Shown: one piece after another, positions 1-9,636 of the stretch
How the letters are laid out: every line of letters starts with the position of its first letter
How positions within the stretch are numbered: the stretch's first letter is position 1
Assembly: GCA_050179685.1 (NCBI GenBank)
Contig: JBFXEW010000021.1
Coordinates: 28,249-92,248 of the forward strand
Source: GWE2-40-63 sp050179685
Lineage (GTDB): Bacteria; Bacteroidota; Bacteroidia; Bacteroidales; SZUA-534
Reading direction: 5' to 3'
DNA: 64,000 nt
Notes under the pieces: model-generated
Told to the model about the DNA's origin: nothing
Seen by the model: only the letters and a program-made list of their open reading frames with translations
Database searches by the model: none
Made by a program: the position numbers and the translations under genes

Positions 1-2182
1 GAAGATTATCGTAGGAAATTTGTGCGTTATAAAGCGCATAAAATGCCAGATTTAGTCTTGAGGTTGCATAAGTTATATGTGTTGAACCAAATAAAGGGGC
101 AGCATGTCGTAAAGGGCTGATGGTTCCATCATCCATTTCTTCGCGCCCTTTTTGGTAATTAATTCGGCTTTTGATTCCCACACCACCGGGAATTTTTATA
201 CTTAAGCCACCCTGAACCCCATAAATACTTGCTTGTGCTGCATTTTGCAAAGCTACCACTTTACTCATTTGCCCTTCATAAACAATACTATCGGCACCAT
301 TAAACTGAAAATCGCGACGTACCATGGCGTTGTTCAACACAGTATAGTAAACAGTAGCATCAAGTTTAAAAAAGTCGCTAATTATTTGCGTATAGCTAAG
401 CTCAGCGTTATAGGCATATTCCGATTCCAGTTCCGGGTTGGGAACTATAACGGTTTCCGGTTCCGGATCAAATATTTTACCGATATCGTCAACATTGGGT
501 GTTCTAAAACCGGTGGATACAATAGCCGATAACCACATGCTTTCATTTGGATTGTATATAGCGCCCAGACTTCCTGTTACGGCTCCTTTCTTTAAATTAG
601 CCTCAGAAAATGGAAAGGAATAAAAAGTGTCGTCAAAAGTGGCATTTAATGCAAAGTAATTGTATCGAAGGCCACTATTTAGTTTTAAATAATCGCTTAA
701 ACTCCATTCAAAAGTTGCATAAGCAGCATACGAACTCCAATTGGAAAGCGGATACCTTGCAGGTCCGGGAGTTTGGGTTTGCGCCAGAATGTTTATGTCG
801 GTGCCTTCAGATTTTACTTTATTATAAACCAATTCAGCACCATAGTACATTTGCATTTGCTGGGTAAACTGTTTCCTAAAATCGAAATTTACCGCATAAG
901 CCGCTACATTTTCAATGCGTTCATATTTCATTGAATCTTTAAATCCGCGATCGTAGCGGCTTTCTTCGAAAAGCTGATGACTCAGACGTATATTAATTTC
1001 ATCGTAAAAAGAACTGGATAAACTACTGCTTAGATTAAAATTATTCATCATCCATTTCTGAGGTCCGTAATACCATTCAGCACTTCGTGGTAAGCCATCT
1101 TTATAACGAATATGGCGGTCGTAGCGTGAATAGTCGCTGGTTGTTGAATATAGAAAGCTGTAGTTTGCTTCCCAGTATTGGTTTGGCTTAAAGCGCACTT
1201 TCTGCATAAAATAAGTTTGTGAAAAACCAGTGGGAACCTGAAGTTTTGGGTTTTTATTTGGCAGCACGGTATCAACTCCGTTAATTTGCTGCACGTATTC
1301 ATTTCGCAGGTAATCGTCAGGTCCATTACTACCCATTAGCAAATCGTTATAATTACTTTGTGTAAAGCTGCTTAAAAAGGCCCATTTTTGAAAACCAAGA
1401 CCTATGTTGAAATGCGTGGTAAATTCATTATTTGCTGATGATACCCGTGAAGCAATTTGTCCGCTAAGCGTTGCAGCACTGGTATCCGAAAAACTGGGTT
1501 TCAAAGTACTAAAACTCATAACTCCTCCAATGGCATCGCTTCCGTAAATAACCGAACCCGGTCCAAATAGTATTTCAGTTTCCTGGATGGTATAAGGATC
1601 GATAGAAATAATGTTTTGCAGGTTTCCGCTCCGGAAAATAGCATTGTTCATTCGTACGCCATCAACTGCAATTAAAACCCTGTTGGTAGCAAACCCTCGA
1701 ATCATTGGGCTTCCGCCACCCATCTGACTTTTTTGGATAAAAACCTCGTTGCTGTTTCCAATTAAATCGGCAGCCGTTTGTGGGTTTTGTAAGGCTATAG
1801 TTTTAGCAGGGATAATGGTAACTTTCGATGCAATATCGCTTTGGCGCTGCTCCCAGCGATTGTGCGAAATTATTACTTCGCTAAGTTTAATAACCTTCTC
1901 TTTTAAATAAATTACCGGAGCATCGCCCAGTTCTGATTTGGTAAATTGCCTGATTTCGTACGAAGGATGACTGATAATTATATGGGCATCATTACTAAAC
2001 TCATGAATACTGGCATTTCCTTTCGAGTTGGTCAATACCATAACGCTATGGCTTTCATCAAAAATCATGACATTTTCAATGGGCTGCAGGTTCGATTCAT
2101 CGATCAGTGTAATTTGCTGGGCCGAAATTTGTTGAAACAGGGCAACAAGTAAAAGATATAGTACAGCTTGCTTTTTTATCAT
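1..2182 (-). CDS. TonB-dependent outer-membrane receptor, haem/hemoglobin type (3' end outside window)
   Basis: The reading frame on the minus strand is open from an ATG at 2182 to the window edge, giving about 727 residues without the C-terminal end of the barrel. It begins with a signal peptide (MIKKQAVLYLLLVALF, cleaved after an SAQ-like site), followed by a short carboxypeptidase-regulatory-like domain (about residues 22-90) and a plug domain (about 95-230). The plug contains GGGSPMIRGFATNRVLIAVD followed by GVRMNNAIFRSGNLQN, which is typical of haem or hemoglobin receptors. The rest is beta-barrel-like with alternating aromatic residues. Such proteins import large iron or haem ligands across the outer membrane using TonB energy. 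The haem substrate is inferred from the plug motif only. No partner genes are visible on this side, and the gene faces away from the TCA operon. Confidence 0.9.
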   Translation of the reverse strand, partial: MIKKQAVLYLLLVALFQQISAQQITLIDESNLQPIENVMIFDESHSVMVLTNSKGNASIHEFSNDAHIIISHPSYEIRQFTKSELGDAPVIYLKEKVIKLSEVIISHNRWEQRQSDIASKVTIIPAKTIALQNPQTAADLIGNSNEVFIQKSQMGGGSPMIRGFATNRVLIAVDGVRMNNAIFRSGNLQNIISIDPYTIQETEILFGPGSVIYGSDAIGGVMSFSTLKPSFSDTSAATLSGQIASRVSSANNEFTTHFNIGLGFQKWAFLSSFTQSNYNDLLMGSNGPDDYLRNEYVQQINGVDTVLPNKNPKLQVPTGFSQTYFMQKVRFKPNQYWEANYSFLYSTTSDYSRYDRHIRYKDGLPRSAEWYYGPQKWMMNNFNLSSSLSSSFYDEINIRLSHQLFEESRYDRGFKDSMKYERIENVAAYAVNFDFRKQFTQQMQMYYGAELVYNKVKSEGTDINILAQTQTPGPARYPLSNWSSYAAYATFEWSLSDYLKLNSGLRYNYFALNATFDDTFYSFPFSEANLKKGAVTGSLGAIYNPNESMWLSAIVSTGFRTPNVDDIGKIFDPEPETVIVPNPELESEYAYNAELSYTQIISDFFKLDATVYYTVLNNAMVRRDFQFNGADSIVYEGQMSKVVALQNAAQASIYGVQGGLSIKIPGGVGIKSRINYQKGREEMDDGTISPLRHAAPLFGSTHITYATSRLNLAFYALYNAQISYDNL

Positions 2183-2704
2183 CAGTACGCGATTAATAAT
2201 TTTAAAAGTATTCTACATTTTATTTTGGCGGTTCGTGCGAATACAAAAAATGAGCCATTATTTACCAAATCGCTAATTTTATGATAAATCTCTTAATTTT
2301 TTTGGTATTTTCTTCTTCTCCGTCAAGTTTTTTATAAAAGCATCTCAAAAAAAAGACAAAAAAACGTATGGAAACATCTACATATTTGCTATATTTAACC
2401 GATTATATGCAAGGTGGGACGAAGGGTTGAGATTTTTTTTGTGAATGAACCGACTTTGAGATTTATTAATTACAATTATTGTATTTAAATCACTTACAAA
2501 GTATTGCAAAAATCAAACATTCAATAATAGTTTAGTAGTCTGTTGGGATGGATAAAAAAGAAGTTGAATTGTAGCTGAAACTAGCTGTTTTATTGGATTT
2601 TTCCGAAACAAAAAGCTTGATTTTTTGTTTCGATTATTGTTAAGCTTTTAGAGAACAACATAATATAACTTTTATAAGTATTAACTATTTAAAATAGATT
2701 CATT
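2183..2704. other. 522-bp divergent intergenic region, AT-rich
   Basis: This is the space between the TonB receptor and the aconitase operon, so it should hold divergent promoters. I see no convincing ORF or RNA gene and no perfect TAnnTTTG element. It does contain an 11-bp inverted repeat at 2604-2632, listed separately. Confidence 0.5.
2604..2632. promoter_or_regulatory. 11-bp inverted repeat upstream of the TCA operon
   Basis: CGAAACAAAAA at 2604-2614 is repeated in inverted form as TTTTTGTTTCG at 2622-2632 with a 7-nt spacer. It lies about 75 bp before the aconitase start, so it could be an operator or a 5' leader hairpin. The function is not known. Confidence 0.35.
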
Positions 2705-4972
2705 ATGCTATTTGATTTTCCAATCATTGAACAATTTTATCAGAACTATTCCGAAAAGGTAAAAAAGGCACGAAAGCTTTTAGGCAGGCCACTAACCCTT
2801 AGCGAAAAGATACTTTACAGTCACCTTTCGCCCGAATCGGAGCCAAAGGTTTATGAACGGGGTAAAGAATACGTTTTATTTAATCCCGATAGAGTAGCCA
2901 TGCAGGATGCGACAGCACAAATGGCCCTGTTACAATTTATGAATGCCGGAATTGACCGGACAGCAGTTCCAAGCACGGTGCATTGCGATCACCTGATACA
3001 GGCCGATGTTGGTGCTTCCGAAGATTTAAACGTGGCGCTCAAACAAAATAACGAGGTTTTTGATTTTTTGAAATCGGTTTCGGCAAAATATGGAATTGGT
3101 TTTTGGAAACCCGGAGCAGGAATTATTCACCAGGTTATTCTTGAAAACTATGCTTTTCCTGGCGGAATGATGATTGGAACCGATTCCCATACGGTAAATG
3201 CCGGTGGTTTGGGTATGGTTGCCATTGGCGTTGGCGGAGCCGATGCGGTTGATGTTATGGTAGGAATGCCCTGGGAACTTAAAATGCCCAAACTAATTGG
3301 GGTTAAACTTACCGGAAAGCTCAGTGGTTGGGCCTCACCAAAAGATATTATTTTAAAAGTTGCCGGTTTACTTACCGTTAAGGGAGGAACCGGTTATATT
3401 GTTGAGTATTTTGGCGAAGGAGCTAATTCACTTTCTGCTACCGGAAAAGGAACCATCTGTAATATGGGTGCCGAAATTGGAGCAACTACTTCACTTTTTG
3501 GATACGATGCTAAAATGTCGGAATACCTGGCTGCAACCGGTCGTGCCGATGTTGCCCGTTTGGCAGATGCCATTAAAGACGATTTGGCCTGTGATGAGGA
3601 AGTAATTAGTAATCCTGAAAAATACTACGATTCATTAATTGAAATTAACCTTTCAGATTTAGAGCCGCATATTAACGGGCCATTTACACCCGATGCAGCA
3701 ACTCCGTTATCAAAATTTGCCGATTACATCAAATCGAACAATTATCCTGAAAAAATGGAAGTTGGATTAATTGGTTCATGTACCAATTCATCGTACGAGG
3801 ATTTAACCCGCGCAGCTTCGGTTGCAAGACAGGCAAGTAATAAAAACCTGGAAGTTCAGTCTGAATTTATTGTAACTCCGGGTTCTGAGCTCATCCGCTA
3901 TACAACCGAACGCGATGGCTTATTGGGTGATTTTAAATCGATTGGCGGCGTTATAATGGCAAACGCCTGTGGTCCCTGTATCGGTCAATGGAACCGGCAC
4001 ACCAACGACCCCGAGCGCAAAAACAGCATCATCACATCGTTTAACCGTAACTTTTCGAAACGAAACGATGGAAACCCAAATACACACAGTTTTGTAGCAT
4101 CGCCTGAGTTGGTAACAGCATTTTCCATAGCCGGTTCGCTTACTTTTAATCCAATGACAGATAAGCTGAAAAACAGAAACGGTCAGGATGTGATGCTTGA
4201 TGAGCCTACCGGCGAAGAATTGCCTGTAAAAGGCTTCGATGTAAAAGATCCCGGATATCTGGCACCACCTGAAGCTGGTACTTCCATAACTATAAATGTG
4301 GCTCCCGACAGCAACCGTTTGCAATTGCTTACTCCGTTTAAAGCCTGGGATGGAAACGATTTAAAGGGCTTAAAACTTTTAATTAAAGCCAAAGGTAAAT
4401 GTACTACCGACCACATAAGCATGGCAGGACCCTGGTTGAAATATCGCGGACATCTCGACAATATTTCCAATAATTTATTGATTGGTGCTGTCAATGCTTT
4501 TAATGATAAAACCAACAGCGTTATTGATACCAAAAGTGGTGAATACATGAAAGTTCCCGATTTAGCGCGGAAAATCAAAGCCGAAGGACAATATTCCATT
4601 GTAGTGGGAGACGAAAACTACGGTGAAGGCTCATCACGTGAGCATGCCGCCATGGAGCCACGGAATCTTGGCGTTCGCATTGTTTTGGTAAAATCGTTTG
4701 CCCGTATTCATGAAACCAATCTGAAAAAACAGGGAATGCTGGCATTAACCTTTGCCAATAAAGACGATTACAATAAAATTAAAGAGGACGACACCTTTGA
4801 TTTAATCGGACTTAAAAACTTTGCTCCGGGAAGTCAGTTTACGCTGCGTATTCATCATTCCGACGGAAATACTGACGATATTCTGGTAAACCATACCTAC
4901 AATCAAACACAGATTGCCTGGTTCGAGGCAGGAAGTGCATTAAACTTAATTCGTAAACAGTCAAAAAAATAA
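2705..4972 (+). CDS. acnA: Aconitate hydratase (mitochondrial-type aconitase)
   Basis: It interconverts citrate and isocitrate through cis-aconitate in the TCA cycle, in the cytoplasm. The 755-residue length and layout fit the mitochondrial-type aconitases of Bacteroidota rather than the longer AcnA/IRP form. The [4Fe-4S] ligands are visible: C359 in GSCTNSSYEDL and C422/C425 in ANACGPCIGQWNRH, which line up with C358, C421 and C424 of pig aconitase. The C-terminal swivel domain carries GDENYGEGSSREHAAMEPR with the catalytic serine and arginine region. It is the first gene of a tight operon: only 5 bp separate its stop from the next ATG, and citrate synthase follows. The start at 2705 gives the expected N-terminus. 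Gene symbol is by function; acn would serve equally. Confidence 0.97.
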   Translation: MLFDFPIIEQFYQNYSEKVKKARKLLGRPLTLSEKILYSHLSPESEPKVYERGKEYVLFNPDRVAMQDATAQMALLQFMNAGIDRTAVPSTVHCDHLIQADVGASEDLNVALKQNNEVFDFLKSVSAKYGIGFWKPGAGIIHQVILENYAFPGGMMIGTDSHTVNAGGLGMVAIGVGGADAVDVMVGMPWELKMPKLIGVKLTGKLSGWASPKDIILKVAGLLTVKGGTGYIVEYFGEGANSLSATGKGTICNMGAEIGATTSLFGYDAKMSEYLAATGRADVARLADAIKDDLACDEEVISNPEKYYDSLIEINLSDLEPHINGPFTPDAATPLSKFADYIKSNNYPEKMEVGLIGSCTNSSYEDLTRAASVARQASNKNLEVQSEFIVTPGSELIRYTTERDGLLGDFKSIGGVIMANACGPCIGQWNRHTNDPERKNSIITSFNRNFSKRNDGNPNTHSFVASPELVTAFSIAGSLTFNPMTDKLKNRNGQDVMLDEPTGEELPVKGFDVKDPGYLAPPEAGTSITINVAPDSNRLQLLTPFKAWDGNDLKGLKLLIKAKGKCTTDHISMAGPWLKYRGHLDNISNNLLIGAVNAFNDKTNSVIDTKSGEYMKVPDLARKIKAEGQYSIVVGDENYGEGSSREHAAMEPRNLGVRIVLVKSFARIHETNLKKQGMLALTFANKDDYNKIKEDDTFDLIGLKNFAPGSQFTLRIHHSDGNTDDILVNHTYNQTQIAWFEAGSALNLIRKQSKK

Positions 4973-4977
4973 ACTCT

Positions 4978-6198
4978 ATGACACCACAAAAAATTACCAT
5001 CCAAAACGGAAAACTCAATGTACCCAACAATCCAATAATCCCTTTTATCGAAGGCGATGGAACAGGACCGGATATTTGGGCAGCATCGGTTAGGGTTATG
5101 GATGCAGCCGTTGAAAAAGCCTATAAGGGAAGTAAAAAAATAGCCTGGAAAGAAGTTCTAGCCGGCGAAAAAGCTTTTAATAAAACCGGAGAATGGTTAC
5201 CCAACGAAACTCTTGATATTATTAAAGAATATTTAGTTGCCATAAAAGGACCTTTAACAACACCTATTGGAGGCGGTATCCGTTCGTTAAACGTAGCCTT
5301 GCGCCAGCAACTCGATTTATATACCTGCCTGCGACCTGTACGTTATTACGATGGTGTTCCTTCACCGGTTAAAGATCCAACAACTACCGACATGGTTATT
5401 TTCCGCGAAAATTCAGAAGATATTTATGCCGGAATTGAATGGATGAATGGAACTCCGGAAGTAGAAAAGGTAAAAGAATTCCTGATTAATTCAATGGGAG
5501 TAAAGAAAATTCGTTTTCCCAAAACCACATCCATTGGCATTAAACCTGTTTCGCAAGAAGGAACCGAGCGTTTGGTGCGTGCTGCTATTACCTATGCAAT
5601 TGAGCATAAAAAACCATCAGTTACACTGGTTCATAAGGGAAATATTATGAAGTTTACTGAAGGAGCTTTCCGCGATTATGGTTACCAACTGGCCAAAAAT
5701 GAATTCGGAGCTAAAGATTACGAAGGTGGGCCATGGCAGGTTATTGAAAAGAATGGCCATCAGATAATTGTAAAAGATGTAATTGCCGATGCATTCCTGC
5801 AACAGATTCTTACCCGTCCGGCTGAGTATTCAGTTATTGCTACACTTAATTTGAATGGCGACTATATTTCAGATGCCTTAGCTGCAATTGTCGGAGGTAT
5901 TGGAATTGCCCCGGGAGCCAACATTAATTACGAAAGCGGACATGCAATTTTTGAAGCAACACATGGTACAGCACCAAAATATGCCAACCTCGACAAAGTA
6001 AATCCGGGCTCTGTTATTCTTTCCGGAGTTATGATGTTCGAGTACCTGGGTTGGCAGGAAGCTGCCGATTTAATCGTAAAATCCTTATCAAATACGATTG
6101 ATAAAAAAACAGTTACTTACGATTTCCATCGACAAATGGAAGGTGCAACCTTATTAAAATGCAGTGAATTTGGTGATGCTTTAATTAATAACATGTAA
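4978..6198 (+). CDS. icd: Isocitrate dehydrogenase, NADP-dependent
   Basis: It oxidises and decarboxylates isocitrate to 2-oxoglutarate. At 406 residues it is close to the E. coli enzyme. The substrate loop GGGIRSLNVALRQQLDLY includes S103, equivalent to the regulatory Ser113 of E. coli. The cofactor motif HGTAPKYANLDKVNPGS has K334 and Y335 at the positions (K344/Y345 in E. coli) that select NADP over NAD. It sits 5 bp after aconitase and 54 bp before citrate synthase, which supports one transcript for the first, oxidative arm of the cycle. No isocitrate dehydrogenase kinase or glyoxylate-bypass gene is visible nearby, so control by phosphorylation is not implied. Confidence 0.97.
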   Translation: MTPQKITIQNGKLNVPNNPIIPFIEGDGTGPDIWAASVRVMDAAVEKAYKGSKKIAWKEVLAGEKAFNKTGEWLPNETLDIIKEYLVAIKGPLTTPIGGGIRSLNVALRQQLDLYTCLRPVRYYDGVPSPVKDPTTTDMVIFRENSEDIYAGIEWMNGTPEVEKVKEFLINSMGVKKIRFPKTTSIGIKPVSQEGTERLVRAAITYAIEHKKPSVTLVHKGNIMKFTEGAFRDYGYQLAKNEFGAKDYEGGPWQVIEKNGHQIIVKDVIADAFLQQILTRPAEYSVIATLNLNGDYISDALAAIVGGIGIAPGANINYESGHAIFEATHGTAPKYANLDKVNPGSVILSGVMMFEYLGWQEAADLIVKSLSNTIDKKTVTYDFHRQMEGATLLKCSEFGDALINNM

Positions 6199-6252
6199 TG
6201 TTATTTTGATTATGGATTAGCATTTGGTAAAAAATATTTAAAACACACAATC

Positions 6253-7557
6253 ATGTCACAATTAAAAGAACGTTTAGCGCAAAAAATTGAAGAGCATCGT
6301 CCACGAACAACCAAGTTGTTAAAGGATCATGCTGATGTAAAACTTGGCGAAGTAACCATAGGACAAGCCCTTGGAGGTGGGCGTGGAGTTAAAATGCTGG
6401 TTACTGATATTTCGTACCTCGATCCCATGGAAGGAATTCGCTTTCGCGGATTTACCATTCCCGAAGTACTTGAAAAACTTCCCAAAGCTGCTGGTAAAGA
6501 ATATCCCAGTATTGAATCGTTTTGGTGGTTGCTGATGACAGGCGATATCCCAACACAGGAAGAAGCCTGTGCGGTTCGCGATGAATTCAATACAAAAAAA
6601 ATTATTCCCCAGTATGTGATCGATTTATTGCGTCGTATTCCTCGCGATACGCATCCCATGACCATGTTCTCCATGGCAATTTTAGCCATGCAGCGTGAAT
6701 CACGTTTTGCCCGCGAATATGCTTGCGGCATGAACAAGCTCGATTATTGGAAACCGATGTATGAAGATGCTGTTGAAATCATGGCTAAATTGCCTTCAAT
6801 AGCAGCTTACATCTATCGGATGAAATACCGCAACGATACCTTAATTCCACCGGATTATACCCTGGACATTGGTGGTAACTTTGCGCATATGATGGGTATT
6901 GATGCTCCTTATGACGATGTAGCCCGCTTGTATTTCATTCTGCATTCCGATCATGAATCAGGAAATGCTTCGGCTCATACCACACATTTGGTGGCATCAA
7001 CTCTTTCTGATGCGTATTATTCTTTATCGGCCGGATTAAATGCTCTGGCGGGTCCTTTACATGGTTTAGCAACCCAGGAAGTTTTACGCTGGCTGCAGGA
7101 TGTAATTAAAAAACTTGACGGTCAGGAACCAACAGAAGCGTTGATGAAAAAATTTGTTTGGGATACCTTGCAAAGCGGACAGGTAATTCCGGGATTTGGT
7201 CATGCCGTGTTGCGCCGTACCGATCCCAGATACGAAGCTCAGCGAAATTTCTGTTTAAAGCATTTGCCTGAAGACCCCTTATTTAAATACGTAAGTATGC
7301 TTTATAATGTGGTTCCCGACATTTTATTGGAACAGGGTAAGGCTAAAAACCCGTGGCCAAATGTCGATGCACAATCAGGTGTGTTGCAATGGCATTATGG
7401 GATTAAAGAATTCGACTTCTACACCGTACTTTTTGGTGTGGGTCGTGCCTTAGGCGTATTATCAAACATTATTTGGGATCGCGCCTTATTGTACCCGCTT
7501 GAGCGTCCAAAATCGTTAACTACTGCCATGCTCGAAGAAATCGCAAAAAAAGGTTAA
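6253..7557 (+). CDS. gltA: Citrate synthase (eukaryote-like Si type)
   Basis: It condenses acetyl-CoA and oxaloacetate into citrate. The 434-residue protein resembles mitochondrial citrate synthases: NALAGPLHGLATQ holds H270, PGFGHAVLRRTDPRYEAQRN holds H317, and WPNVDAQSGVLQ holds D372, matching the catalytic H274, H320 and D375 of the pig enzyme. The allosteric N-terminal domain of NADH-regulated GltA from Proteobacteria is absent. It is the last gene of the aconitase operon, and an intrinsic terminator follows directly. The operon encodes the steps from acetyl-CoA to 2-oxoglutarate, in reverse order along the DNA. Confidence 0.97.
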   Translation: MSQLKERLAQKIEEHRPRTTKLLKDHADVKLGEVTIGQALGGGRGVKMLVTDISYLDPMEGIRFRGFTIPEVLEKLPKAAGKEYPSIESFWWLLMTGDIPTQEEACAVRDEFNTKKIIPQYVIDLLRRIPRDTHPMTMFSMAILAMQRESRFAREYACGMNKLDYWKPMYEDAVEIMAKLPSIAAYIYRMKYRNDTLIPPDYTLDIGGNFAHMMGIDAPYDDVARLYFILHSDHESGNASAHTTHLVASTLSDAYYSLSAGLNALAGPLHGLATQEVLRWLQDVIKKLDGQEPTEALMKKFVWDTLQSGQVIPGFGHAVLRRTDPRYEAQRNFCLKHLPEDPLFKYVSMLYNVVPDILLEQGKAKNPWPNVDAQSGVLQWHYGIKEFDFYTVLFGVGRALGVLSNIIWDRALLYPLERPKSLTTAMLEEIAKKG

Positions 7558-7578
7558 CATAAATTTATATAAAATTAA

Positions 7579-7608
7579 GGGCTACCATTTGTGTAGCCCT
7601 TTTTTTTG
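7579..7608 (+). terminator. Intrinsic terminator of the TCA operon
   Basis: A 7-bp stem GGGCTAC / GTAGCCC with a 7-nt loop is followed by eight T residues, starting 22 bp after the citrate synthase stop. Confidence 0.85.
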
Positions 7609-7698
7609 TCTTAAAATAACATGAGAAAGTAGCTTAAAAGTGTTTTCATACTTTTTATATATTTACCCGGTTTTTGAATGATAGAAAAACATCCGTAA

Positions 7699-8343
7699 AT
7701 GAGAAAAAAAGAACGTTTCGAAAAAGTTATTGCCTGGTTTCAGCAAAATATGCCGGTTGCTGAAACCGAATTACACTACGCCAATCCTTATGAACTATTG
7801 GTGGCCGTAATTTTATCAGCTCAATGTACCGATAAACGGGTTAACCAGATTACTCCTGCTTTTTTTCAACAATTTCCTGATGCACACAGCTTATCACAAG
7901 CTACGGTTGAAGCTATTTTTGAGCAGATTCGTTCCTGTTCGTATCCCAACAACAAGGCTAAACACCTTTTGGGAATGGCAAAAATGCTGATTGAAACCTT
8001 TAAAGGAGAAGTTCCCGCTGATATTAATCAACTTCAGAAACTTCCGGGAGTTGGACGAAAAACAGCCAATGTAATTGCTTCGGTAGTTTTTGATAAACCT
8101 GCGATGGCTGTTGATACGCATGTTTTTAGAGTCGCTGCGCGCATTGGCTTAACCACGAATTCAAAAACCCCTTTGGAAACTGAAAAACAATTGGTGAGTC
8201 AGATTCCTGAAGCCCTGCTACCTATTGCGCATCATTGGCTCATATTACATGGGCGCTATGTATGTAAAGCCCGTAAGCCTGACTGCGATAAGTGTGGATT
8301 AACTTCCTGGTGCAAATATTATCAGCAAAAAAATAAAGAATAG
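7699..8343 (+). CDS. nth: Endonuclease III (DNA glycosylase/AP lyase)
   Basis: It removes oxidised pyrimidines and nicks the abasic site in base excision repair. The 214-residue protein has the helix-hairpin-helix LPGVGRKTANV with catalytic lysine K121 and the aspartate D139 in AVDTHVFR, as K120 and D138 in E. coli Nth. The C-terminus has the complete [4Fe-4S] set with spacing C-x6-C-x2-C-x5-C in the CKARKPDCDKCGLTSWC stretch. It stands alone after the TCA terminator and converges with the glycosyltransferase gene, with one base between the two stops. Members of the family rarely vary; the call is firm. Confidence 0.96.
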   Translation: MRKKERFEKVIAWFQQNMPVAETELHYANPYELLVAVILSAQCTDKRVNQITPAFFQQFPDAHSLSQATVEAIFEQIRSCSYPNNKAKHLLGMAKMLIETFKGEVPADINQLQKLPGVGRKTANVIASVVFDKPAMAVDTHVFRVAARIGLTTNSKTPLETEKQLVSQIPEALLPIAHHWLILHGRYVCKARKPDCDKCGLTSWCKYYQQKNKE

Positions 8344-8344
8344 T

Positions 8345-9472
8345 TTAAGAATTAATGGCCTGTATTTTTTGAATTTCCTGAATCAGGACTCCTGCATTTC
8401 TTTGGTTATCGAACCATTTTCCCAAAATCTCTTTTCGAATAATCAGGTCTTTGTTATCAAACGACTGGCTCATCAACTTTTTAGCTTTTAACACAAATTC
8501 TTCCCGGGAATCGGCCAGGTGACAAAGGTTTTCCAAACCGGTATTTTTTACCATGTTGGTGTTAACAATGCAATGCCTGCCCTCATAAAGACTGGCAATT
8601 AGTTTAAGTTTAATTCCGGTGGGTTGAAAAGTTGGTAATAATACTACATGAGCCTGACTCAGTAAATTGCTCATGGTTTTTGCCGAGGGATTCTCAATAA
8701 GTTGAAACTGCTTTTTACCCTGGATGCTTTTTACCAGTTCTTTCGATGGTTTGTTTCCCGCAAATACAAGCGAAAGAGACTCATCTTTAAAAGCATCAAC
8801 TAAAAATAAGGCTGCCTGAATATTCTCACGAACCGACAAGTCGCCATGATAAAAAAGATAAGTTCCCAATCCTTCTTCACTTTTTATTTGACTGTAGGGA
8901 TGAAAAGCCGGGAGCAAAAAGGTGTTTGGATAGTGCGATTTAAAGTATTGCGCATCGCTGGGCGAGATAGCGGCAATTGCGTTGGCATGCTTCAAAATAC
9001 TCTCGTACCGCTCTAGTTTTCCGGATTCTGATTTAAAATAAATTTTTCGCAGCAGATTTTTCTCCTTAAGCGAAAGGTATTGGTAATACTCATGTTCCAA
9101 ATTATGCGTTCGCACAATTTTGATGCGGTTTTTAATGTCGGGGTGATTCAACCAGTAAGTGGTATGCAAGCCCTCGAACAGAATGGGATGGGAGTCTTTG
9201 CATAAATTGACAAGCAATTCTTTGCTGTTTCGGGTTTTCACAATATAGGGTTTACTCGAAAAAGCACTTCTTAGACCAACCTCTCGTTTATAGTAAGTCA
9301 CTGAACGACAGAATGAATTAAGAATATCCTGACTGCCGCGTCCATAGTCGTAGCAATGCAAATGGATTCCTACTCCGGATGCATTTAAGGCTTTTATTTT
9401 GAAAAATATATCGATTACGCCTCCATAATTGGCCGGATAAGGAACATTCAGACTTACAAGGTGTAATTCCAA
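8345..9472 (-). CDS. GT4-like glycosyltransferase
   Basis: The 375-residue protein looks like a GT-B fold glycosyltransferase of the GT4 type. The N-terminus SLNVPYPANYGGVIDIFFK is the usual acceptor-side start with a glycine-rich loop, and the C-terminal half has YHGDLSVRENIQAALFLVDAF and LLPTFQPTGIKLKLIASLYEG, matching the nucleotide-sugar binding region. The acceptor and sugar are unknown, and no polysaccharide cluster surrounds it. The start codon is TTG: an in-frame stop lies just upstream and no in-frame ATG is near, while a TATATTTG -7 element sits 23 bp before it. It ends one base from nth. Confidence 0.82.
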   Translation of the reverse strand: MELHLVSLNVPYPANYGGVIDIFFKIKALNASGVGIHLHCYDYGRGSQDILNSFCRSVTYYKREVGLRSAFSSKPYIVKTRNSKELLVNLCKDSHPILFEGLHTTYWLNHPDIKNRIKIVRTHNLEHEYYQYLSLKEKNLLRKIYFKSESGKLERYESILKHANAIAAISPSDAQYFKSHYPNTFLLPAFHPYSQIKSEEGLGTYLFYHGDLSVRENIQAALFLVDAFKDESLSLVFAGNKPSKELVKSIQGKKQFQLIENPSAKTMSNLLSQAHVVLLPTFQPTGIKLKLIASLYEGRHCIVNTNMVKNTGLENLCHLADSREEFVLKAKKLMSQSFDNKDLIIRKEILGKWFDNQRNAGVLIQEIQKIQAINS

Positions 9473-9494
9473 GTTAACAGGGTTTTAATTTCAG

Positions 9495-9502
9495 CAAATA
9501 TA
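9495..9502 (-). promoter_or_regulatory. Putative -7 element for the glycosyltransferase gene
   Basis: The minus strand reads TATATTTG, a perfect match to the Bacteroidota -7 consensus TAnnTTTG, 23 bp upstream of the TTG start. No clear -33 TTTG was found. Confidence 0.45.
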
Positions 9503-9595
9503 AAAAAAAGTTGAATTGCTTATTCGCTTTTCTTTACTGGGCAATCCCCAGACTTTTGAAAACAAATTTTTAATTCAATCATTGATTGAAAATTA

Positions 9596-9603
9596 TATCT
9601 TTG
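9596..9603 (+). promoter_or_regulatory. Putative -7 element for argS
   Basis: TATCTTTG matches TAnnTTTG exactly and lies 33 bp before the argS ATG. The -33 box is weak. Confidence 0.45.
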
Positions 9604-9636
9604 TAGCCAATTTTTTAATAACTATTCAGTACCATA

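Noticed and set aside
233..2152. Several plus- and minus-strand ORFs of 60-100 codons
   Set aside because: They lie antisense to, or in other frames of, the TonB receptor, whose long open frame and motifs are clear.
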